NCBI RefSeq assembly: GCF_963675905.1 | Contig: NZ_OY780936.1 | Location: 2,613,946 to 2,677,945 of the forward strand | Length of the DNA: 64,000 nucleotides | Direction: 5' to 3' | Source: an uncultured Bacteroides sp. | GTDB taxonomy: Bacteria; Bacteroidota; Bacteroidia; Bacteroidales; Bacteroidaceae | Shown here: in pieces, positions 11,094-20,074 of the stretch | Layout: each line of letters begins with the position of its first letter | Numbering within the stretch: position 1 is the first letter of the stretch | Notes under the pieces: generated by a model | The model's database searches: none | The model's input: only the letters and a program-made list of their open reading frames with translations | What the model was told of the DNA's origin: nothing | Program-made: the position numbers and the translations under genes

Positions 11094-11203
11094 GTAGCAG
11101 ATAAAAAAGTTCAACTGGTTATCTGCTACAAAACCGTGATTATCTGCTACTAATCCGGGGTATCTGCTACTAAATTAAATGCTCTACAGCATCGTAGCAG
11201 ATG
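11094..11203. repeat. Cluster of TATCTGCTAC / GTAGCAGATA decamers
   Basis: Copies in the forward sense of TATCTGCTAC lie at 11120-11129, 11141-11150 and 11161-11170 (steps of 21 and 20 bases). The reverse form GTAGCAGATA is at 11094-11103 and, with one change, 11194-11203. The outer pairs make hairpins: GTAGCAGATAA with TTATCTGCTAC across 11094-11129, and another across 11161-11203. Two more reverse copies are at 11550-11559 and 11626-11635. Confidence 0.75.
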
Positions 11204-11332
11204 TTGCCGCCAATCCTTCAATGAGGAATATTCTGTTTTTTGAGGATATAGCTAATGCGAATGTAGTTTCTGGCAATTTGTTTGTTTAACACTTTTCTCT
11301 GATAGGTTAACCTGCTTTGCAAAGAAACATAA

Positions 11333-11420
11333 GTAAGCCCTCGGCTGCAGGCTTATGGGTTCTCGAACAAAGACCGATGGGTTCTCGACTGAAGACCCAT
11401 GGGTTCTCGGCTGCAGGCTT
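11333..11420. repeat. 22-bp tandem repeat, four units
   Basis: The box ATGGGTTCTCG begins at 11355, 11377 and 11399, exactly 22 bases apart, and a diverged first unit starts at 11333. Half of each unit (11 bases) is constant and the other half varies (ends in AAAGACCG, GAAGACCC or GCAGGCTT). The first and last units share GGCTGCAGGCTTA. Confidence 0.8.
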
Positions 11421-11658
11421 ACTTAGCTGAAGTGGTAAAATAGAGTAGCTTATTAAACAGAATGTCATATCCAAGAAAACTGAACGGTCTGTTGTTGCTC
11501 TATATACAGTGTTATTGAAACAACTGCTTAGTGGAAGATAACTGATTTTGTAGCAGATAAATTGTACAGAAAGTTTATCTTCCACCAATTTATAGTATTA
11601 ATTATCAGGACATTAATGCAATTTAGTAGCAGATAAGGAGATAAAGTGCATGAAAAAA

Positions 11659-11746
11659 GGTTCTTCGTCACTTTAGGTGCAAGCAAACAGTTTCAAATGC
11701 TTATCCAATCAAGATTCTACATGCTATTTGATAAGCTATTTATTGA
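11659..11746 (+). mobile_element. Left half of the 164-bp inverted-repeat element
   Basis: This stretch is nearly identical to 23850-23937, the left half of the complete element at 23850-24013, beginning with the same terminal GGTTCTTCGTCACTTTAGGT. It stops near TTTATTGA, where the sequence switches to the 3' end of a duplicated immunity gene. The complete element has CCATTTATTGAA at the same point, and the intact immunity gene at 12892 also contains CCATTTATTGAA, so the fusion happened at a shared ~12-bp word. Confidence 0.75.
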
Positions 11747-12091
11747 AAGAATAGAAAATAAGCGAATAGGATATGAGAAGTTACATTCATTAATTGGAGT
11801 CCAACTTGCTGAATCAGAATTCCAAATGCAAATATCATATAGATCAAGCTTTTTTATAGAAATGCAGGCTGAAAAATAAGATCCTGTACTTTTTTCATTT
11901 AAAAGAATATAGGCTTCAAATAATTCTTTTCCAACATTTGTAGAATTTGTAATTGGCTTCTGCCATGTTTCATCTTGGTCTTCTTCTCCTTCTTCATCTA
12001 TAGCAAATATCCAGATAGGATATTTTAGCATATCATCCAAAGTAACATCTCCTATCGGTTTTGATTGTCCTGTTTCATATTTCATAGTCAT
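11717..12091 (-). pseudogene. C-terminally altered second copy of the 131-residue immunity-type gene
   Basis: This copy is almost identical to the gene at 12892-13287 from its ATG (12091) for about 115 residues (same MTMKYETGQSKPIGDV start). The last residues are replaced by SLSNSM, encoded by the inverted-repeat element fragment at 11659-11746. The protein would be 124 instead of 131 residues. It may still be translated and functional, but it arose by a break and rejoining, so I list it as a damaged copy. It sits directly behind the truncated copy of the 182-residue gene, as in the intact pair. Confidence 0.65.
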
Positions 12092-12290
12092 TTAAATATC
12101 TTAGCAAAATATATATTTTTAAGTTTAGCCAATTTAATTTTTTTTTCTGTTTCTAATCCTATTACAATTAGAGGAGATTTTCTTTCTCCTGTTCCAAACT
12201 CATAATCAGAACGACAAATAAAATCATCTGATTGAATATCAATTCCTTGTTTTATATAGTTTGGAGTAGATCCTATTTTTTCATATGCAA
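12088..12290 (-). pseudogene. 5'-truncated second copy of the 182-residue immunity-type gene
   Basis: The 3' ~200 bases match the gene at 13284-13832 (shared IGSTPNYIKQGIDIQSDDF through YFAKIFK). Upstream of about 12290 the similarity stops and foreign sequence begins. An open frame continues to an ATG at 12318, but that codon overlaps the -7 box of a good promoter (12316-12346), so it is unlikely to be a real start. Treated as a remnant. Confidence 0.7.
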
Positions 12291-12497
12291 CTGAATGTTG
12301 GGGAACTGGAGGATGCAAAGATAGAACACATAATCCAACAGAGCAAGAAAGGAGGGAGGGCTTCTCTTTCTTTTCGCTCTGTAAAATATTCTATAAAGCG
12401 AAAATCCAGAACATCAAATTCTCTGTTGCATTATCAACTTGAACTTAGGTTATACCAAAACACCAACTTGCTAATTATATAATACAAAAAATCTTAC
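12291..12497. other. Unassigned insert between immunity genes
   Basis: About 200 bases with no similarity to the flanking immunity genes and no convincing gene. It contains the promoter at 12316-12346 on the minus strand. It may be the end of a former toxin tip or insertion sequence; I recognise nothing in it. Confidence 0.4.
12316..12346 (-). promoter_or_regulatory. Outward-facing promoter in front of the damaged immunity copies
   Basis: On the minus strand TTGC (12343-12346) is followed after 19 bases by TATCTTTG (12316-12323), a full match to the Bacteroides pattern. It points at the truncated copies at 12088-12290 and 11717-12091 and would give the second copy its own transcription. Confidence 0.5.
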
Positions 12498-12824
12498 TTA
12501 TTGTACCAAATGTAAATAATCTGACTGAATTAATTCTGCAAGAGTTTTGACAGAGATAATTGGTCGTTTTGGAGATATTACTTCTTTCAAGTTTGTTGTT
12601 TTTACTCCCAAGAAAAGTTTCCTCTCAAATAGCACATTTAATTCTTGGTATTCTTCCCAAATAATCATGATCTTATGAGAAGTTCGATGATTCCTAAATT
12701 CAACATAAGGTTCTCTACCTATGTCAAATCCAGAATACTCATAGCCAATTCCTCTTAAAAATCTAAAAAATCTAATAACCTCTATCAAGAATTGTTCTCC
12801 CTGACTCAATTCATATATTTCCAT
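12498..12824 (-). CDS. Putative immunity protein (108 residues)
   Basis: A small acidic-to-neutral soluble protein beginning MEIYELSQGEQFLIEVIRFF, with no signal peptide or membrane segment. I do not recognise a family. Its place behind the RHS toxin gene and two other small genes, and its lack of similarity to them, fit an immunity gene for another toxin tip (an orphan immunity gene). That role is inferred from position only. Confidence 0.55.
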   Translation of the reverse strand: MEIYELSQGEQFLIEVIRFFRFLRGIGYEYSGFDIGREPYVEFRNHRTSHKIMIIWEEYQELNVLFERKLFLGVKTTNLKEVISPKRPIISVKTLAELIQSDYLHLVQ

Positions 12825-12891
12825 ACAAATTAATATTTTAATCGGATTATTCCTTGGATTTCTCCTTTTTTGAATCTCTTAAAATTAAATA

Positions 12892-13287
12892 TTACTGAAC
12901 TTTTGTAATGATAAAATCCATATTTTTTTTACCATTTATTGAAGGAATAGAAAATAAGTGAATAGGATATGAAAAGTTACATTCATTAATTGGAGTCCAA
13001 CTTGCTGAATCAGAATTCCAAATGCAAATATCATATAGATCAAGCTTTTTTATAGAAATGCAGGCTGAAAAATAAGATCCTGTGCTTTTTTCATTTAAAA
13101 GAATATAGGCTTCAAATAATTCTTTTCCAACATTTGAAGAATTTGTAATTGGCTTCTGCCATGTTTCATCTTGGTCTTCTTCTCCTTCTTCATCTATAGC
13201 AAATATCCAAATAGGATATTTTAGCATATCATCCAAAGTAACATCTCCTATCGGTTTTGATTGTCCTGTTTCATATTTCATAGTCAT
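12892..13287 (-). CDS. Putative immunity protein (131 residues)
   Basis: A soluble 131-residue protein starting MTMKYETGQSKPIGDV, with an acidic patch (DEEGEEDQDETW) near residues 32-43. No family recognised. It overlaps the end of the 182-residue gene by four bases (ATGA-type), so the two are translationally coupled behind the toxin gene. A close second copy, altered at its C-terminus, is at 11717-12091. Acidic small proteins directly behind RHS toxin genes are commonly immunity proteins; that is the likely role here. Confidence 0.6.
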   Translation of the reverse strand: MTMKYETGQSKPIGDVTLDDMLKYPIWIFAIDEEGEEDQDETWQKPITNSSNVGKELFEAYILLNEKSTGSYFSACISIKKLDLYDICIWNSDSASWTPINECNFSYPIHLFSIPSINGKKNMDFIITKVQ

Positions 13288-13832
13288 TTAAATATCTTAG
13301 CAAAATATATATTTTTAAGTTTAGCCAATTTAATTTTTTTTTCTGTTTCTAATCCTATTACAATTAGAGGAGATTTTCTTTCTCCTGTTCCAAATTCATA
13401 ATCAGAACGACAAATAAAATCATCTGATTGAATATCAATACCTTGTTTTATATAGTTTGGAGTAGATCCTATTACTTCTTCATATCCTCCACAATATTTA
13501 CATGGATTTATGAACTGAACATGTCTGCGTTCTGCATCAGTATAAAATATTTTTTTAGGGTTGAAATAGTAATAATTAGGTGATTGAGGCAATTGAACGA
13601 ATTCTAACTCTGGATATTTATTTGATTTGCAGAATAACATGAATGCTTCTGAAACAATGCAATAACCATCATAAGTATGAATCAAATCTCCAGACTTTTG
13701 TTTTATCTTGTAATCTAAATTTATAGTTCTTTTCAAAAGGGTATGGCAATTGGGACATACATAAGGAGGCAGTCCTTTATACATATGTTCTCCATCAATG
13801 CCATACATAATTTTAGCTATTACGGTTTCCAT
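13284..13832 (-). CDS. Putative immunity-type protein with two CxxC pairs (182 residues)
   Basis: The ATG at 13832 lies inside the last codons of the RHS gene (which ends at 13820), so the two are coupled. Residues 26-29 (CPNC) and 111-114 (CKYC) form two CxxC pairs that could bind zinc. No signal peptide and no family recognised. As the first gene behind the variable toxin tip it is the best candidate for the cognate immunity protein, alone or together with the 131-residue protein. A truncated second copy is at 12088-12290. Confidence 0.6.
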   Translation of the reverse strand: METVIAKIMYGIDGEHMYKGLPPYVCPNCHTLLKRTINLDYKIKQKSGDLIHTYDGYCIVSEAFMLFCKSNKYPELEFVQLPQSPNYYYFNPKKIFYTDAERRHVQFINPCKYCGGYEEVIGSTPNYIKQGIDIQSDDFICRSDYEFGTGERKSPLIVIGLETEKKIKLAKLKNIYFAKIFK

Positions 13833-16800
13833 CTTATTCCATTGTTTTTGTAAAAATCATATCTTGCATCTATATATCTGAATCTATTTAAGTCATAGAA
13901 ATTTTTTAATGCGTTAATTCTCAATTCGCGTGAAAAATTTTGTTGAATTAACTTTCCAGGGTTATTCTTCTGTGGCCTCATATTATTTCCAAAGTCGTCC
14001 ATTTGTTCTTTTAAGTATTCATTCATTTCATTATGAAGACTTTGGTGTCTCGATTGTCCCATTGGAGTCAAATCTTGTTGAGGGTCACCACCCATAAATT
14101 TGGGATCAGAATGATGTAGATTAATTTTGTCACCATTCCAAGGACTAATCTTATTATCTTTTGCATATTTATATCCACCAATAGCTCCTGCAACAGATCC
14201 AATAGCAGCACCGGAAGTTAAACCGCTGAATCCTGTTTTATTGGCCAGTTCAATATCTCCGGTCATTATTAACCCTCCTGTAAAACCACCAGCATATCCA
14301 CTAGCTGCTCCTCCAATAGCCCCACCTACAGCTCCGTTTAATACGGGACTTGTTATTTTGAAACCATTAATTACTACAGCTCCTAATGAGTTTGCTGCAA
14401 ATTGTCCGGCATATCCACCAGCAACACCTGATACTGATCCAACTACTCCTCCAACAAGAATATCTTTGCCTGTTCCTCCTCCTAACCAAGCATTTGTTGA
14501 GCCAACAATAGCTCCTCCAGCTGCCCAGCCTACAGGTCCATATGTAGCTAATGCTCCAGCAGCAGCGCCAGTTCCAAATGCTGCTGCTCCTTGACCGATA
14601 CATTGCCAAATGTTACCATGTATATTACCTTGATAAATGTTTACTCCTAAATTAATAACACCTCCAATGATGGCAAAAGTAAGATCATCTATACCAAAAA
14701 GCTCTCCAGAAGTATCGGAAAATTTTAAAGGATTATTTATACAATAACTGTATCGATTAAAATTCTGGCTAAAATCGGGTGCTTGCACATACGGATCAGG
14801 TGATAAGAATCTACCCAATACCGGATCGTACAAACGGGCATTCATATTAATTAATCCAAAGGCCGATAGATGTTCATGTCCGGTATATCCTCTACCTAAA
14901 AATAGTTTAGGTTCTTTGCCTGGTTCATATACTTTTTGATCTGCAGGATTGCGCAAACGTCCCCAAGCATCATAGCTTAACTCTTGTACCAAAGCACCAT
15001 TTGCATCAGTAATATGGGTAATACTACCTAAATAATCACGGCAAATATAGTAAAGATGCCATTGTCCGTCAGTATTTTTGTCTTTAATATATACTGCTGG
15101 TGCAGAATAAACATCGCCCGCAAGGTACAAATATTCAGCAGAACCAACATTAAGTTCATCACTAATTTCATATTTATTATCAATTAAGAAACGAGTTAAA
15201 TTATATCCGTTATCTTTTGTAAATTTAGTTTTAACTCTGCTGCCATCTGCATTATAATCAAACGTAGCTTTATATCCGTCTTCTTCAATTGTAAGTGGAC
15301 GCATGAAACTGGCATAAGTTACCTTTTGGCTTCTTAATGGAACTGAGTTTCCTGCTACATCTATTCCTGATACAGCATACGGTTTTTCAGAAAGCGTATA
15401 TTCCATATTGCCCACACCACTCATAGAAAGGATGTTTCCTTTCTCATCATACGTTGTTGTTTTATCACCGAATCCGGTAAGTCTATTCAAGTTGTCATAA
15501 GTGAAGTTTTCCTGAATGCCACGTAAATTATCTTTTCTTGAAAGAAGATTTCCTTTTAGGGGATCAAATGTGTATGATGCATTTTGAATATTTTCCGTTG
15601 CTCTACCGGTTGACAGGCCATATTGATCATACGTATATGTGCGGTTCAACACTCCAGTGGTAACGGAAAGAGGTTGAGAAAGGTCATTTTCTTCGTTTAG
15701 TCTCCATATTGAAGTATTATTATTCAGTTTAACTTCGGTCAATGTACCATTGGTATAGGTATAATCTTCAGAACCTATATTCCCATTTTGTGACGTATAT
15801 ACAATTGATGAAACATTTCCATCGGCATAATTATAACTTTTTTGAAACCAAATGCTGTCCAGGACATTTTCTTTTTCTGTAAGAGGGCGATTTAATAAGT
15901 CATATTCATAAAATGAGCTTGTTCCATTTGTTGATTGTGCAGATGTTATTAATCCATCATCATTGTATTTGTATTCAGTAGAGAATTCTGGTCTTATTTT
16001 AGATTTTATGTTTCCATCTTTATGATAAGTCATTGTTGTTACTTTTCCGTTGGCATCAGTAGAGCTCGATATATTACCATCATCGTCATAAGTCTCTGAT
16101 TTCTTTCCGGCACTGGGATCGGTAATTGAGGTACGTCGACCATAATTGTCATAATCAAAGCTAGTAACAATATTTCCTGGGGCAGTAATGTCTTTTGGCT
16201 GTTTGTCCGGACGCAGATTATAGGTGATTGTTCCAGTTTCGTCTGTAACACTTATTAAGCTTCCGGAAGCATCATATTTTTTTGTAGTTGCTATACCATT
16301 CTCTGTTTCTGTTACATCGTTTCCGGAATAAGAATATGTTGTACTTTTGCCGGAAGCATACGCCAGGCTGGTTATCCTATCATAATCATCATAAGTATAA
16401 GTATTCCATAAACTGGCAGAAGTACCGGAGAATGGTAATGATACTTTTGAAATACGTCCTCTTTCGTCATAGGTTTTATCTGTTTTTATTTCTTTGCCTG
16501 AAAAATTGAAGAAACTATTTCTGCATTCTCTTTCTACAGCATCATAATATGTTACAGAACGTGGCTTTCCTGTTTCTTCTTTGGAAATGCTAAAGAGGAA
16601 GTTTGCATTATTCACCCAATTATAGGTTATACTTTCTTGAGTTTTATCAGGGTTTATTGTTAGGCTCTTTCTCCCAAAACTATCATAACTGTATTGAGTA
16701 ACGTTTCCTTTATAATCAGTTTCTTTTTCCAATAATCCTTTTGCGTTATAAGAATAATTGGTAGTATGCTCTCTTGAATCAGTTAAAGAAGTTAAGAATC

Positions 16801-19800
16801 TTCCATTGTTATTGTACTGATACGAGGTTGATAGTTTATCTTTTGAGCTGTATGCTTTTTCCGTTCTTTTTGTAATATTACTCCATTGATCATATTCAAA
16901 TTCTGTTGTTAAAGCCAGTTGATCATTCTTTTTATCGACCACCGTTATCGGAAGATGTGCATCCGAGTATGTTATTTCTCTTGATGTTTTAAAAGTATCA
17001 CTACCACGAACTTTTTGTACTTTTGTAGAATTGGGAAGCCCAATTAAATTTATAGAATCAGAAAGGATATTAGTATAATTTGTTGTTGTTGTTTCTGTTA
17101 ATATGTTCCCGTAGTTTTTCGTATTTTCTGTGATATTTCCAAATTCATCATATTTATTTTCCGAGGTGGAAACATTACCGGTAAGAATGTCTGAGTTTGT
17201 CTGTTTAAGCAATCTGATTATAGGTTCTTTGTCACTGGTAATTGTAACACTGTAATCGTTTTCTACCTTTCCTTTGTCATTAGACTGCTGTTTGAGTATA
17301 TTAAAGTTAAAAGGATCATATATCGTTGAATTTGATTTTTCAGAAATATTGTCTTTGGCAATTATACTTTCAAAACCGCAAAGTCCTAAACCTTGTCTAT
17401 GGATAATAGCATTTTGATATGAATATGAGGTGTTTTCATACGTTTTACCAGAATTTGTATCAAAAGATTTAATATTATTGGCTACCCAAAAATAGCCATT
17501 ATAGTTCTCGAATGGAAACTTAGCTCCGTAGCCTGCTGTATATACACTATTATCATATTCAGTATTGAATTCAGGTATTCCGTCAATACGTGAATAAGAA
17601 ATAGCTGTTTTTACCCCATAGCTATCTTGAATGCTTGTGAGAAATGCATTCACTTTCTCATTATTCGGAACAAGTAGTCTTGTGAACTTACCATCCTTGA
17701 TGTGTGCAAGGATACGGTTATGATTAGACTGCTGTAAACCGACTGTTAAGAATTTACCATCGGTTGCTAAGTCTCCTAATGGGTATGATGCTTGCATGGT
17801 GGAATTTATTTTATGTCCATCTGATAGCCATATTTGAACATTGTTATCCTTAAGACTTATTAAATCACTTCTTCCGTCACCATTAAAATCATGCATAAAT
17901 GTGTCTTTGTAAGTATCAATCCAACCTGCAGGAGTGTATTTACTTATTTCAAATGTACCTGATCCTGTGGATAAACATTGTATCCATAATGGGTCATGCA
18001 TAATTTGCTTATTACCCTTTTTTGTTCCATAGGCTGGTGTTCGTATTATATCCATTTTACCATCTCCATTTATATCTCCAAGTAAAACAGTATGTTTTGC
18101 ATACCATCGTGCTGAAAAAATATTGCCGGTTCTTTCTCTTTCTTCCCAATCAAAGTCTCCTCTGTTTATAGCATTAGTAGTAGCTATTTTTTGCAGGGTA
18201 AAGGCTAAAGGAGCAGATGCGGTTGGTGATGGCACGAATGAATACACATCTATGCCCGTTTCTGTAAAGTGGTAAAGTTCTGGTTTTCCATCTCCATCAT
18301 AATCACCAGGGATTACTCTGTCTTCCATTTCAATATTGAATGGTGTCTCATAAAAGGAGTAACTGTCTAAGCCGGAAGATTCACTTTTAAGATTAAATAG
18401 ATAAACTCCCGAATTATAGTTTAGACCCATAGCATTTTCTTTTTGGCGTATTGCACAAACCTCTTCAATACCGTCCCCATTAAAGTCTCCGGATAAGAAA
18501 CTCATTGGATATGCTGAGTAATAAGTATGATTATACCTGAAAGCAGCAGGGAATATAAAGCTTTTAGTCCTATTGAACCAACCACCATAAGCATTTGGAG
18601 TAAGTATAGAAAAACTCAGATTCTGAGTTCCATTAAAACTTCCGTTAAGATTTATTTTTACAATTTCTTCAGTTTTAGGTAACTGATCTATATTCATAGT
18701 TAGCAGTTCACGAAAACCATCTCCTACTTTTATTATATTAGCAGGTGATATATCATCAAATACTGATTTGATAAGAATAACATCATCTGCACTATATTCA
18801 CTATGGTATGCATTATAAGGAAAATCTTTATATTTTCCCCATACATAAGCATTTTTCTTTGGATAAAGAACTAACCCCTCTTCCCCTGAATAAATATCAT
18901 ATATGCCTGTACATGCATTAATTGTTTCACGATTCCCTTCAGTGAAATAACTTTTTAAATTACCCGTTATTCGTGACATTTGGGTGCTTGAACTCCCATT
19001 CCCGTAATTGAAAGTAAGAGGTTTTAACTGTTTTCCATCTGACTTATAGCTGATGCTATCTAATAAGCTATAGAAATCATTAGAATAAGAGAATTTATAA
19101 ATCCCCTTACTTGTAGATAGTTGAGTTAAGCGTCTTGATTCTATTATGGCATTTCCCATGTTAAACACCTTACTAGAATCTCTTCTTGCTTCATAATTGA
19201 AGTTTATTGTCTCAAAATGAGCTGTCTTTTTTGCGGAGTTTCCACCGTATGATATAGAAGAAATATAAGGGTGATTATCAATGACTGCATAATTATAATT
19301 CATGCAATTCCCATTAGCATCACTAATCTTTGTTATAAACCAGGATAAGTTGTTGTATGATCTTTCGTATTCTGCTTTTTTGCCATCAGGATATATAACT
19401 TCAAATTTGTAGAAACTATATATTGTATAATATTGTGGGCCTGAACCATAAGCATATACAACACAACTTTTGTTTGAACTTTCAAGATAATACTTGGTAA
19501 TCCAACTCCGTTCTCCTATTTGTTTTAAGTAATTATTATCTTTTATTAATCTTTTTCCATCAAGAGTTAAATCTCCTGTAATTGATATTGGAGTTGTTTT
19601 TCCGTTATGAAATACATCATACCCTTTTCTGGCTATACATGATATCCCGGATAGTTCCCATCCATATCCAAGTAGTCCATTACCTCCCAAACTATTGTAA
19701 GCTATTGCTAAGTTAGGTTGGATTCCTGCTATACCGGAAACTACATCGATGGGAACATTGGCAGTCATTGCCCCAACACTGTTTATTCCTTTTTGAATAG

Positions 19801-20056
19801 GAATGGCCCCAACAGTATTTCCAATGTTTAATGAGGAGGCATACGCGCGTACGCTCTTCATTTTTGAAGAAATCAAAGGATTACTATTGGGCGAGATTTG
19901 GGATGATTCGAAGTTAATTTTATCACTGTTAGAATTTAATAGTATTGTGGCTTTAACTTCTGGAAGAAATGTAGTGTCCGTCTTCGAAGTTTGGGCATTT
20001 ATTGTTACTGAGAATAGTAGCAATAAAAAAGGTAGTATGCTAATGTATTTTTTCAT
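13820..20056 (-). CDS. Secreted SpvB/RHS-repeat polymorphic toxin with HNH-like C-terminal tip
   Basis: A 2078-residue protein with a signal peptide (MKKYISILPFLLLLFS...). Order of parts: an SpvB/TcaC-like N-terminal segment (VPIDVVSGIAGIQPNLAIAY, about residues 95-130); FG-GAP-like calcium loops (GDFNGDG, GDYDGDG, GDINGDG, HDFNGDGRSD); many YD/RHS repeats in the middle and later part; and the RHS core end (GRGYTGHE, LINMNARLYDPVLGRFLSPDP). Behind it come a Gly/Ala-rich hydrophobic stretch and a C-terminal tip with LHHSDPKFMGGDPQQDLTPM and RHQSLH (about 1980-2010), which looks like an LHH/HNH-superfamily nuclease. RHS shells enclose and deliver such tips to neighbouring cells. The small genes behind it fit immunity genes. 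Nuclease activity is inferred. Confidence 0.85.
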   Translation of the reverse strand: MKKYISILPFLLLLFSVTINAQTSKTDTTFLPEVKATILLNSNSDKINFESSQISPNSNPLISSKMKSVRAYASSLNIGNTVGAIPIQKGINSVGAMTANVPIDVVSGIAGIQPNLAIAYNSLGGNGLLGYGWELSGISCIARKGYDVFHNGKTTPISITGDLTLDGKRLIKDNNYLKQIGERSWITKYYLESSNKSCVVYAYGSGPQYYTIYSFYKFEVIYPDGKKAEYERSYNNLSWFITKISDANGNCMNYNYAVIDNHPYISSISYGGNSAKKTAHFETINFNYEARRDSSKVFNMGNAIIESRRLTQLSTSKGIYKFSYSNDFYSLLDSISYKSDGKQLKPLTFNYGNGSSSTQMSRITGNLKSYFTEGNRETINACTGIYDIYSGEEGLVLYPKKNAYVWGKYKDFPYNAYHSEYSADDVILIKSVFDDISPANIIKVGDGFRELLTMNIDQLPKTEEIVKINLNGSFNGTQNLSFSILTPNAYGGWFNRTKSFIFPAAFRYNHTYYSAYPMSFLSGDFNGDGIEEVCAIRQKENAMGLNYNSGVYLFNLKSESSGLDSYSFYETPFNIEMEDRVIPGDYDGDGKPELYHFTETGIDVYSFVPSPTASAPLAFTLQKIATTNAINRGDFDWEERERTGNIFSARWYAKHTVLLGDINGDGKMDIIRTPAYGTKKGNKQIMHDPLWIQCLSTGSGTFEISKYTPAGWIDTYKDTFMHDFNGDGRSDLISLKDNNVQIWLSDGHKINSTMQASYPLGDLATDGKFLTVGLQQSNHNRILAHIKDGKFTRLLVPNNEKVNAFLTSIQDSYGVKTAISYSRIDGIPEFNTEYDNSVYTAGYGAKFPFENYNGYFWVANNIKSFDTNSGKTYENTSYSYQNAIIHRQGLGLCGFESIIAKDNISEKSNSTIYDPFNFNILKQQSNDKGKVENDYSVTITSDKEPIIRLLKQTNSDILTGNVSTSENKYDEFGNITENTKNYGNILTETTTTNYTNILSDSINLIGLPNSTKVQKVRGSDTFKTSREITYSDAHLPITVVDKKNDQLALTTEFEYDQWSNITKRTEKAYSSKDKLSTSYQYNNNGRFLTSLTDSREHTTNYSYNAKGLLEKETDYKGNVTQYSYDSFGRKSLTINPDKTQESITYNWVNNANFLFSISKEETGKPRSVTYYDAVERECRNSFFNFSGKEIKTDKTYDERGRISKVSLPFSGTSASLWNTYTYDDYDRITSLAYASGKSTTYSYSGNDVTETENGIATTKKYDASGSLISVTDETGTITYNLRPDKQPKDITAPGNIVTSFDYDNYGRRTSITDPSAGKKSETYDDDGNISSSTDANGKVTTMTYHKDGNIKSKIRPEFSTEYKYNDDGLITSAQSTNGTSSFYEYDLLNRPLTEKENVLDSIWFQKSYNYADGNVSSIVYTSQNGNIGSEDYTYTNGTLTEVKLNNNTSIWRLNEENDLSQPLSVTTGVLNRTYTYDQYGLSTGRATENIQNASYTFDPLKGNLLSRKDNLRGIQENFTYDNLNRLTGFGDKTTTYDEKGNILSMSGVGNMEYTLSEKPYAVSGIDVAGNSVPLRSQKVTYASFMRPLTIEEDGYKATFDYNADGSRVKTKFTKDNGYNLTRFLIDNKYEISDELNVGSAEYLYLAGDVYSAPAVYIKDKNTDGQWHLYYICRDYLGSITHITDANGALVQELSYDAWGRLRNPADQKVYEPGKEPKLFLGRGYTGHEHLSAFGLINMNARLYDPVLGRFLSPDPYVQAPDFSQNFNRYSYCINNPLKFSDTSGELFGIDDLTFAIIGGVINLGVNIYQGNIHGNIWQCIGQGAAAFGTGAAAGALATYGPVGWAAGGAIVGSTNAWLGGGTGKDILVGGVVGSVSGVAGGYAGQFAANSLGAVVINGFKITSPVLNGAVGGAIGGAASGYAGGFTGGLIMTGDIELANKTGFSGLTSGAAIGSVAGAIGGYKYAKDNKISPWNGDKINLHHSDPKFMGGDPQQDLTPMGQSRHQSLHNEMNEYLKEQMDDFGNNMRPQKNNPGKLIQQNFSRELRINALKNFYDLNRFRYIDARYDFYKNNGIRWKP

Positions 20057-20074
20057 ATATAAGCTGTTCTTTTT

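Larger units (their letters stand above)
10783..11658. other. Gene-free intergenic region rich in short repeats
   Basis: About 880 bases without a convincing gene separate the metallopeptidase from the toxin locus. The region holds a cluster of TATCTGCTAC decamers in both orientations (entry at 11094-11203, further copies at 11550-11559 and 11626-11635, and weaker ones at 11011 and 11044) and a four-unit 22-bp tandem array (11333-11420). An open frame at 11307-11588 on the minus strand is made mostly of the repeat array and is not called. Confidence 0.7.

Noticed and set aside
11307-11588. Open frame of 93 codons on the minus strand
   Set aside because: It runs through the 22-bp repeat array, which gives its repetitive residues; no start context, family or neighbour supports it.
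11659-11879. Plus-strand frame fused from the inverted-repeat element and immunity DNA
   Set aside because: It is the complement of a damaged immunity copy plus element DNA.
12285-12482. 65-codon plus-strand frame between immunity genes
   Set aside because: Overlaps the junction of a truncated copy and unassigned DNA; no family and no promoter in that direction.
14127-14594. Long Pro/Ala-rich frame on the plus strand within the RHS gene
   Set aside because: It is the complement of the Gly/Ala-rich part of the RHS protein; composition explains the absence of stops.
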